A stretch of DNA of 64,000 nt, from assembly GCF_037038585.1 (NCBI RefSeq), contig NC_092541.1, positions 9,445 through 73,444 on the forward strand, given 5' to 3'. The number at the start of each line of letters is the position of its first letter. Position 1 is the first letter of the stretch. Source of the stretch: Patagioenas fasciata. Its lineage: Eukaryota > Chordata > Aves > Columbiformes > Columbidae. The notes beneath the pieces were generated by a model, which saw only the letters and a program-made list of their open reading frames with translations, did not search any database and was not told the origin of the DNA. Shown here one piece after another: positions 55,655-64,000 of the stretch. A program made the position numbers and the translations under genes.

Positions 55655-56000
55655 TCCTCTACAGGCCTCTGTCAGACTCGGCCAGGCCCTGTCAAACCCT
55701 TTGAGTCTCTGTTGGTCACTGTTGGGCTCCCTCAGGCTGTGTCAGCCCTTGTCAGACTCTGTTCCTCTTTGTCACGCTTTGTCTGGCCTTATCAAGCTTT
55801 GTTGTGCTCTATGAGGCTCTGTCGGGCCCTGTCAACCTCTGTTGGTCTTTATTGGGCTTTCTTGGGCTCTGTCAGATTTTTGTTGGACTTTCTCATAGTT
55901 TGCTGGACTTTGCTGAGCTCTATCGGACTTCGTTGGGCTCTCTCGTGCTTTATCGGGCTGTCTCGGTTTCTGTTGGGCTCTTTGGTTTCTGTCGGGCACA
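55655..56000. repeat. Degenerate GGGCTCTGTCGG minisatellite
   Basis: Irregular repeats of about 16 bp built on TTGGGCTCTGTCGGAC-like words. No gene. Confidence 0.65.
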
Positions 56001-56587
56001 GGGGTGTGGTTTCTGAGCAGGGTTCGTGGTCTCTGAACAGGGGGCTCGGTCTGCGTTCTCCCTGGGTCCAAGAGTGCCTCCCCTCCCCCACAGTCCCGGG
56101 AACCGAGACAACGTTCAGGGGGTGGAGGGGAACCCGCTTTCTCCCATTTGGGAGTACACAAAAAGGGGGGCGGGTGGTGGTTTGACACCAGCCTGGGGGC
56201 ATTGGGGACTCCTTGGGGGTTCCTGGCCTCTCCTGGGTACGGGGAAAGGAGCCGGGGAATCCCCACAGAGTTCGGGGGGCTCTGCAGGTGATGCCCCCGC
56301 TTGGATCAAGACACCTTTCTAATTCCTGGAGAGCGGTCCCCTCGTTGTCCTTCTGGCCCCAGAGGGTGTCCCCCACTGTATCCTTGGCTCCCAAGGACAG
56401 GAGTACCCATGACATCCTTAGGGTGTCCCCCAGCCCCTATAGACTCTGCCCCTAGCCCCCACTTTCAACACCAGGGATGGGGCTGTGTCCCCAGACAGAA
56501 CCCCAGCCTGTCCCCCAGAGAGCAGCGACAGCGGTAAAATCCATCACTTTAATGGAAGGGGGGAGGGGGGGCAAGGGGTGAGCCCCC
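56001..56587. other. GC-rich interval, nothing identified
   Basis: No repeat or gene is recognised. Open frames on minus (up to 188 codons) run into the adjacent minisatellite and show no domain. Confidence 0.4.
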
Positions 56588-56920
56588 TGCAAGGGTGAAA
56601 AATCATGGACTCCACACAATCCCATATGAATTCAAGCAAAGCCATTTATTACAGAAACAAGCCTCCTTATATATGTGGTTATTTCTCGATCACGCGTCCA
56701 CGCTCCAAGCGTGTGTTAGCTGATTGGACGCTGTCCGTGTTCACGAGCTGTCGGTGCACCCGAGTCTCGCTGCTGATAGGTCTGTTGATTTACGCCGTGT
56801 TTTCGGCTTTCTGAGGTGGCCTTGAAATTCCTTGGGGCCTGGCTATTCCAGTAACAAATCTCCATCTAATAGAAACCCATCCACACAGTAACTTCAAGAA
56901 AATCCCTCAAATCTCCCACA
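56588..56920 (-). mobile_element. LTR of an alpharetrovirus-like ERV, inverted
   Basis: Read on minus it begins TGTGGGAGATTT (56920) and aligns with the LTR at 26237: GATGGGTTTCT, a TATATAAGG box, an AATAAA signal (56645-56650) and TGTGGAGTCC near the end. It directly follows an env remnant and polypurine tract, so it is a 3' LTR. The right end (about 56588, ...CCTTGCA on minus) is approximate. Confidence 0.75.
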
Positions 56921-56941
56921 ATTCCCCCTTTTTCTTTTTGA
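56921..56941 (-). other. Polypurine tract of the inverted ERV
   Basis: On minus, AAAAAGAAAAAGGGGGAAT directly abuts the LTR start, as expected for the plus-strand primer of a retrovirus. Confidence 0.75.
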
Positions 56942-57066
56942 AGCGGCCAGGCCTTGTTTACAATGCGCTGAATCATCTTTGAAATACACTGCACCATACA
57001 ACATAGGATTACCAACGTAAGTAACGCTTAACTCCATGATATGTAATTGTAATTAAGATCAAACAA

Positions 57067-57255
57067 CTACCCACCTATTTCCAAGCTTTTAAACCATTTG
57101 TCAAAGCCTAATTCCACTATGACAATCTTATTAACGTGCTGTTTTAGTTTGTCTAAAGTACTACGAATAGACTGCGAAAGATCAGACAAGTTAATATGAC
57201 ACGTTGTCTCAAATTCTTCACAACCGTGACCTATTGTTAAAAGTAAAAGATCTAC
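57067..57255 (-). pseudogene. env: Env transmembrane-subunit remnant
   Basis: About 60 codons on minus end 126 bases before the polypurine tract. CEEFETTCH matches the CX6CC motif of covalently linked retroviral TM subunits, with His for the final Cys. It is followed by helical NLSDLSQSIRSTLDKLKQ. The upstream part of env is missing: homology stops near 57255, where plus-strand Gag sequence begins. Confidence 0.65.
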
Positions 57256-57270
57256 GGGGAATCGGGCGGC

Positions 57271-57639
57271 GTGGGAAATGCGGCATCCGTGGAAGAAGAA
57301 GTAATAGTGAAAAGTATTGTGCGGCTGGCTGCACGAACAGGAAGATGTTTGGAAAGGGACACGGTGGGGCACCTTTTACCATTCGCCCAGCGGAAGGGCT
57401 GTGTCCGATCGACGGACGGATTTTTTTCTCCCGGTACGTGGGAGGAGATCGGGACCGAACTGTGGGAAGCGGTCACGAGGGGGAGCCGCGAGGCTCGCGA
57501 CCTCGCCGGACCCTGGCGGGAGGTCGGGCGGCTGATGCAGAAGTCTCAGAGGAGCCGGAGCTGTGTGCCGTCCCCTCGGAGCCGCCCGCCGCGAGCTGCC
57601 CCCCCTCCGAGAACTCCGAAAACCAGCCCCGATTGCTGA
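57271..57639 (+). pseudogene. gag: Gag matrix-like open frame, head-to-head with the env relic
   Basis: A 122-residue open frame begins VGNAASVEEEV; the first codon GTG followed by GGA AAT looks like a mutated ATG of an MGN myristoylation start. Residues about 10-95 match the matrix pattern of the relic at 26749 (TWEEIGTELWEAVTR against TWEKVGTVLWKAISR, with similar spacing upstream). The tail is Pro/Arg-rich. It lies at the start of a CpG-rich region and is free of stops, unlike most relics here. It may be a decaying fragment or, less likely, a domesticated exon. The upstream frame is open only back to a TAA near 57241. Confidence 0.55.
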
Positions 57640-59828
57640 GAAAAGCCCCGAACCGGCTCCTCCCGCTTTAAACACGATTTAAACCGTTAAAGCGGCTGTG
57701 GGAGCCTTAATCCTCCCCACCCCCCATCACAAACCCGCGGCTTTAGAACCCCCAGCACAGCCCAGCCCGCCGGTCCCTCATGAACCCGCCGAGCCCCGGT
57801 TAACACCGCACGGTAATGACCGCCCTAGCCCGCCCCGTTCACTGCTTCCGGCCGCCGCTCCCGGGGGTCCCCCGGCGGGGGGGGAGGGGGTGCTCAGCCG
57901 GTTCGTCAGCGCTGAGGAGCGCGCGCAGCCGCTGCCGCCTCCACGTTTCCGGTCCTGCGCGCGCTCTGCACCGCCCCCTTTATCACCTCGTTGTCCCGCC
58001 CGGTCCCGTCCCCCGCCCGCCCTCCGCCGCAGGACGGCAGCACTGAGATCCGAGCAGCACCGCGCTGTGCCCACAGGACGGCAGCACTGAGATCCGATCA
58101 GCACCGCGCTGTGCCCACAGGGCGGCAGCACTGAGACTGCCGCGGCAGCCGCGGGCGAGCGGCCGCGCCGCGTTCCGCGGGAATCCGGGGAGGGGGGAGG
58201 GGAACACACACACAAAAAAAAATAAAACCAGGGACGGACGGCAGGAAAGCGCCCCTGCCGTGGGGACCGCTGGAAGTCCCGAAAACGATCATCACCGCCC
58301 ACCCGCCTGGTGCCAGAAGGCTCCTGGGTTGCTCTGCTGGCCAACGGCAGCGCCTCTGAGTCGTGCCGCCCGTCCCCTCGCCCTGGCCCCGGCTTTCCGC
58401 CGCCCGCAGAGCAGACCAGGGTTCTTCCTTAGCCCGCTGCTCTTGTCCTATACGTAGCCCCCCACGTCTGCCTCCCAGCCGCTGACAGCCCTTCCGCCGC
58501 TTCAAACGTGTTGAATGCGGCGGCCGGACGGCATCTCCCGCTACAGGAGGAGACAAATCCCCACACTCCCAGCAGCAAGGCCAGCGTGTGGGCCCGACGC
58601 TACGTTCTTCCCCGCAGGAGGAGCCAGTCCAGACACAGAAACATGCAGCCACCACCTCTCCGACCTCCCTCGGCTTCACAACTGCAGGCCCTGCAGCAAC
58701 GCCAGGCCAGAACAAGAAAGGGGGGAGAGTAGGGCAGGCTACGGCAGAAAAAAAATGACGAACCGGGCGCTCGGGAGGGAGAAGGCACGGCTCTGCCCGC
58801 TCCGGGCGGTGACCCCGAGCTGGAACCCACCCTCCCGGGGTGTTGCCGCGTGCCCAGGGCCAGCCAAAGCTTTCGGCGCCGCTCACGCCATCCGGCGCGG
58901 ACACCCCTGCCTCAGCAACCCCTTGCCCCCCAGCAGCACCGCAAAGGCCCTCCCGGGGACCCTCCCAGCGGCCCGTGTTTGCTCTCGGGTGCGCTATTTG
59001 CGTGGCCACGCCTCTGATTTGCATTCTCCGCGCCCCATCTGCGCCCCGCCTATTCTGTTTTTCTCTGACAGCAGCGAAAAATTAAATAACAGAGAAACCC
59101 CGAAAAGGGATAGAAATTAAAACATTTTTAGACTGCAAATTCCAAGTAAAAACAACTGCCGCGCGACTGGGGTGCAGAGAAGTGCGCGGAGGACAGAGTG
59201 CGGGTGGGAGACAATGGTCGGTTTGGGGGATGCTGGCAGCGCCCTGGGGGTCCGGAGGCAGGGGGTTTTGGGGGGCAGTGCGGAATGTGGGGGGTAGAGG
59301 GGAGACAGGAGGAAGTGGGGACACGAGATCGGGAGACAAAGGTTCGAAATTTGCGCCTAGGATTTCAAATAACTGACAGCCTTTAGCCCTGTATTCTGGT
59401 TTTCCTCTTGGCAGAGCTGTTTCTGGAAGGGGTACGGGAGCTCACACTTTGTTTTCTAGGGTGACTTTCTGCAGGCCGCTCCTCCCCGCTCGGGTACCTC
59501 CGTCCATCGCTCGGGCAACTCCGTCGGCCGCGGCTCTTCCGCCTGGCTGCCGAGGGGGTTTCCCAGCTGGTGTCCGTCAGCGTTCGGCTTTCTCCGCCTG
59601 ACGCTTCGTGTATTTCCGGCAGAGGGTTCGGGTATTTCCGTCACCAGCTTCGGGTAGCTTCGGCTCTTGGCTAGTCTCGTTCCTTTGCTCCCCGCCGCCT
59701 GCCCCGGTAACGGTCGCTGGGAGTTTAAATGTGCCGGGGCTAGGCCGGGTCGGGCCGCCGAGAGACGCATTGAGGCGGGGCCGGGGCCCCGCTCTGGGCT
59801 CGGCGAGGAAGAGGCCGGGGAGAGCAGG
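57640..59828. promoter_or_regulatory. CpG islands upstream of CDC27
   Basis: The interval is CpG-dense from about 57640 to 59060, with a more ordinary stretch at 59060-59450 and a second island from 59460 into intron 1. Two full copies and one partial copy of a 44-bp unit (GGACGGCAGCACTGAGATCC...) lie at 58032-58136. Near the gene, GAGGCGGGGCCGG (about 59773) is a GC box and no TATA box is seen, which is usual for housekeeping genes. Long open frames in the islands (up to 308 codons on minus) lack domains and are attributed to GC content. Confidence 0.6.
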
Positions 59829-59855
59829 ATGACGGTGCTGCAGGAACCCGTCCAG
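59829..59855 (+). CDS. CDC27: CDC27 (APC3) exon 1, coding part
   Basis: ATG at 59829 opens nine codons, MTVLQEPVQ, followed by a splice donor (CAG|GTACCG). The peptide matches the start of vertebrate CDC27, the APC3 subunit of the anaphase-promoting complex. APC3 is a TPR-repeat protein that helps recruit coactivators (CDC20, CDH1) so that cyclins and securin are ubiquitinated in mitosis. The upstream context is a TATA-less CpG island. No second exon is visible before the window ends, so intron 1 exceeds 4.1 kb. The call rests on only nine residues plus the donor and promoter context. Confidence 0.85.
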
Positions 59856-62800
59856 GTACCGACCCTGCGCGGCACGGGCTCGAGCTCGGGCTCGCTGTGT
59901 GCTCAGGCCCCAAGGCCCGGCCCCGGCCTGGTGGGGTAAGCCGGACGCGCCGCGCCGGCCGCTTCCCGGGGAGGCCTCCCCGTCGCCGGGCCCTCTGCCG
60001 TGGTGGGAGGTGCCGCTCCACTCGAGCAGGTCCCGAGGGGGCTGCGGGCTCCGGGCGCCCAGTCCGCTGGCGGGAGCAGGCCCGGCCCGCGGGGCGTTGC
60101 GGCCGCTTTCCGCCGCCAGCCCTGCCGGCTCAGCCCTGCCGGCTCAGCCCTGCCGGCTCAGCCCTGCCGGCTCAGCCCTGCCGGCTCAGCCCTGCCGGCT
60201 GCGAGCCCGTGGGGTTGCTGGGCTTCCTCGCTCCCTCGTGTGCATGCCCTCCCCGTCCCCGGCACCCCTAGGACGAGCTGCCCTCGCTCTTTCTGCCCCT
60301 GTTGCGCCCCCGCCCGGGAGCAGCGGCCTCCCCGCAGGAGGGGTCGGTCTGCGGCAGCACCGCCGCTGAGTCGGCTTCCAGAAAAGGCCCTTTCGGTTCA
60401 CCCGCCCAGATCCCCTGGGGACCTGTTGATTACCTCTTCATCTCGTTTACCTTTCTGCATTTGCTGATATTTTGTTTTTAAATGCTTGTGACGTGCTTGA
60501 CTCTGTACATGTTGTACAAGTCCCAAGGAGTCAGTACCTTCAGGTTGATGGGAGACCTAGGAAAGAAGATAATGTAGATTTGGGGGTTTTACCATATTTT
60601 AGTCTCAGTGCAATTACTCTGATGGGCTTCCTGCTCTTGTTCTCCGGCTTCCGATCCAAAAGGCATGATTCACGGAATTAAGAGTTGCATCTTTTTTCTA
60701 CCTTTCCTGTATGCCCACTAGTCCAAGGAGTCTGAAATCTTTGCTAATCAGTCTTCTTATTCATCTTTTTTTTTTTTTTTAACTAGCTTTTCAACCGGGT
60801 GTTTGTGTTTTTCTGGTTATGCCAGGACCCTCTCACTGTGTCTTGTTAGTAGATGATTGTGTTCTGTAACGGATGCAGTGAAAATTCTTGCTTTTGGCTC
60901 TCCTCCTTTTAATGAAAAGGTGGGAGGGGAAGAAAGACTTCTCCTGTGGAAGACCACGCTGCTGCCTTGGCCCTGTCTGTCCCAGGTGGTGACAGTGATG
61001 GTGCTCTTGCCGGCCAGAGGTTTGTGTCCTCGTTGCCACTGTTTTGTTCATCTGCTCTGAGAGCAAGGGTCAGTGTGGCGCTGGAAACGTGCTCAGCCAC
61101 CCAGTCCCTCTTCTGCAGTGGTTGTATAGATGCCATTGATGTTACCCTTGGAGCTGGACTGGTGTTTTGTACTGGTTGGGTATTGTAAGAAAACATGGGA
61201 TTACAATAGAAGAGAAAGCAAGAATGCATTCCAAAGTGAATGGCAGGAAACAATATTGTATGTTTCCGCTACTGTGCTAATTAGACTAACCAAGTGGAAA
61301 TTATTTGCTATTCTGAGAGTTCCCTGGTAGAAGTATGCAAGCTTATTTTTGTGTTTCAGAAAGGTGAAGACATCCTTAATGTCGTTCTCCATTCTCAATC
61401 TCTTATCAGGTTGGATGTTTTTATAGGGCTTTGCTATGCTGAATAAATCCGTGTAGATTCTGTTTATTTTCAAGTGACAAATAATTCCTCAATCAGTGAT
61501 TCTGCTGCTGTTTGCGTTGCTCCTATTCCTTGCTTACAGCAATATGTGTGAGTTTAGGATTTCCTTGTCGTGGCCTTGGACATACCATTGCTTTTACTGT
61601 CAAGGAAGTCACCAGTGCACCATCCCAGAAGAGGCTGGGGTTAGAGTTCTGCCTGGATCTTTGTGCTGTCAGCAGTGTGTGGAGATGGGACTGCTGTACT
61701 GCAGGAGTTTTCCCAACCAGCTCAGGCTTATTTTCTCAGTAGTGTAATATGTCCAGTGAATGGACTCCGTTCTCCATTTTGCAGTACATGTCTGCAAGAG
61801 GTCTGTTGCATTTCTGAATGCCCGTTTTAGATGGAGTCCACATATCTACCCCTGGTTTTCTGATTTTTTTTTTTTTTTTTAATGATATGGTTGGAAAAGT
61901 TGACATTTCTTCTCGTTTTTGCTATTGCAGACATTTTTCCCTTCCCCTTTCACGTGTCTACAGGACTTAACGTTCCAGGGAAAATTTGTCATCTTTACAG
62001 TCATGGTATGCAAAGCATGACAGATAAATAACGGAATCTCTGTGTGTATATTGCCTTATAAATGTTGGATTTTAATTATATGAAATTAATATCCCCAAAG
62101 GCATCCTGTTCAGTGGTTATTTTATAAACTTTTTTGATCCCTTAAGATGAACAAAAGTACCAGAGCTTATGTAGAAAACAGGCCTCTACTGTCCTTCGTG
62201 ATGTGGCCAATTTAAAGCTCTTCAGCTCAAACACAAAGCTTTGTATCCCGAGAAACTGACTGGATGCATTCCAAATATTTCCGGAAAACGTCTTGGAAAC
62301 AAAAAAAACCACTTTCCTTGCAATTTAGCTGTTCAAGGTGATCATGTGCTGTGACCCACTCGAATGGTACTTGAACTCCAAGGCTGAAAACTTGCCATAC
62401 CAGTTGCTGGTTATTTATTGGGCAGAATTAGCATACCTAGGAAATGTAGCACAGTGTGTCTCAGAATACTTTCCTTCCCTCTGCCCACCCTGAAGAAGTC
62501 TGATATCATGATAGAAACTGCTTAGCATGTCAATAGGCTATAAAGATTTGAAAAATAATTTCCAAGGCTATACAGCTGTCAGAAGAGAACGCTCATCTTT
62601 TAAGAGCTCTTTGGCTTGGGTATTAAGTGACACTTGCACAACGCACGGGATTTTCTGCGTAGAAGATGGACCTGTCTGAATCTCCTGTTATTGTTTTACT
62701 CTCCTCTCCAAGGATGTTTTGCTGGAGAGCTGTGGCTGGTGTGGCAGTTTTGGAATTCCCTGATCACTTTGCATTTGCAAACTAATGTGTATTTAAAATA

Positions 62801-64000
62801 ACCTGGAGGTTTAGCTCGCCTGCAAGTAGGTTTGAATAAAACTTCGAAACACTTCAGTCTTCCCTCCTCTCCATGTTTGTAGCTCTGAGAACAGACATTG
62901 CGACCACAGTATCTCAACCGCTTTACACGCCCGTGAGGAGACTGCTTTTTGGGTCTCAGTTGATAAGTTCCATGTAAAATTTGAAAACTACCACAGGGAG
63001 GAAATTAAGACTGCATTTGGGTTGCATTTGTCGTTGTACTGCATTGTCCGACCCTGAAGTATGTTGGGATTAAATATTGGATAAATGCCCCAAAGGTTTT
63101 TGCTTCAGGTTGCTCTTGTGTTGTGGTTTACCAGTTGTCGTGTGCCACTAATGCTGTGTAGATACATTGAGCTGCTACCAGAACAAACTAAATTACTTTT
63201 CTGTAAAGAGACTGACGTTCCTGTCCAAGGTGTGCTTCCTAAAAGGTGCATGAGAAATACTTCTTGGTAATTTGAGACACACGGTTGTAGCTCAGACATC
63301 TGTTCTCGCAGGAAATTGTTACTAAGGCTGATTCCCTACCACTTTCATTTCCTCCTCTCGCTCTTTTAGGACAGTGTGTGCAAGGATTCCATTTTCAGCG
63401 TCTGTCTGTTGAAGGCGTGAGTTCAACTTGCACCTTTTGCGTTGCAGAATGGCAATTATTACATGACGGGGCTTCTAGCAGCTGTTTGCTTTCAATGAAA
63501 CTCTGCTCAGCAACCATCGTGTTTTGTTTTGTTATTATTTTATATGTAGTGTAACTTTTGTAATGTGGCTGTGATACAGCCAAAAATCTTTTGTGTGCCT
63601 CTCTGTCAAGATTGTTTCTGGCAACTTGCTTCTGTTTTAGAAGTCAAATGACATTGATTTCATCACCACCATACCTTTGTTTTGTAAGCATGCTGAGTAA
63701 CATCTCTGTAAAGACAGTACTTTTAACCTGAGAATGGCACAACTTGGATAGGTTAATCTGAATGCCATTTATTACTTGGTAAAGGAAGAGCTGCTTCCAA
63801 GAGCAAGAGAAAAAGGAGACCTTAAGTTGCCCTAACGTGGATATAGTCTGAAAGATTTTAACACCCTCCTTGTACCTTGTACTTCTTGTACCATGCTGTC
63901 TGTGGTGCACAGAACAACGTTCAACCGTGGAACTTTTCAATGTAGAAGGGAGTAATCACTTCAGGCAGACTCTGAAGTGTGAAATAGAGCCAGAGAGCAA
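59856..64000 (+). other. CDC27: CDC27 intron 1 (incomplete)
   Basis: The first 500 bases continue the CpG island and contain the minisatellite noted separately. From about 60400 the sequence is unique, AT-richer and without recognised repeats apart from T-runs near 60766 and 61866. I find no sequence matching the first TPR region expected in exon 2. Open frames are short and featureless. Confidence 0.6.
60114..60200. repeat. 14-bp minisatellite in intron 1
   Basis: Six tandem copies of CCCTGCCGGCTCAG. Likely length-variable. No function is inferred. Confidence 0.9.

Noticed and set aside
56540-56587. Minus-strand ATTAAAG as a gene 3' end
   Set aside because: The upstream sequence on that strand is the retroviral LTR, and no exon is found.
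58098-59024. 308-codon minus-strand frame near the CpG island
   Set aside because: Composition-driven; low complexity, no domain, no splice or promoter support.

Overview
The window is the left end of a vertebrate, almost certainly avian, chromosome. It opens with about 5.7 kb of uninterrupted CCCTAA telomere repeat and runs through some 57 kb of subtelomere before reaching host gene territory. Three things point to a bird: an alpharetrovirus-like LTR followed by a tRNA-Trp primer-binding site, an env-less class III (ERV-L-like) provirus, and exon 1 of a cell-cycle gene whose nine codons (MTVLQEPVQ) match the N-terminus of CDC27/APC3. As far as I recall, CDC27 lies on a microchromosome (chromosome 27) in chicken. 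I cannot name the species from the sequence.

Layout. 1-5709 telomere; about 5717-6727 14-bp E-box minisatellite; 6979-9125 11-bp G-rich minisatellite; 9414-9518 a near-perfect 34-bp-stem hairpin; 9600-10700 CpG-rich spacer; 10731-13245 tandem array of about 348-bp units carrying hairpins; 13246-14560 a CpG-rich region with a TATA/GC-box promoter pointing at the telomere; 14560-24300 five tandem units of about 2.1 kb, each holding a 31-34-bp minisatellite; 24300-26236 tandem 0.5-kb units; 26237-27100 an endogenous retrovirus cut off after the Gag matrix domain. At 27118-27138 a short interstitial telomere tract is followed by the same order of parts as at the real end: G-rich GTGTGAA minisatellite, AT-rich spacer, the same hairpin, CpG-rich spacer. 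This looks like a buried former chromosome end.

Next come two exons of a leucine-rich-repeat gene on the minus strand (28594-29104), then a degenerate CTCCTGGGTCCC minisatellite interrupted by a 762-bp solo LTR (TSD TCCTG) and by a 6.9-kb env-less ERV-L-like provirus (32670-39563, TSD GTCCC). From about 40076 to 53243 most of the 13.1-26.2 kb block is repeated in the same orientation. A diverged monomer (53244-54870), a GGTCA-rich array of nuclear-receptor half-sites (54904-55650), a second retroviral relic (env/PPT/LTR on minus, Gag matrix on plus) and CpG islands follow. CDC27 exon 1 is at 59829-59855, and its first intron runs off the right edge.

How the parts relate. There is no operon-like logic here. 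The subtelomere is built of patches that were duplicated, homogenised and invaded by retroviruses. The recurring elements most likely to act are the telomere-proximal hairpin, the telomere-directed promoters and the dense arrays of factor-binding sites. CDC27 is the only conventional host gene supported with confidence.
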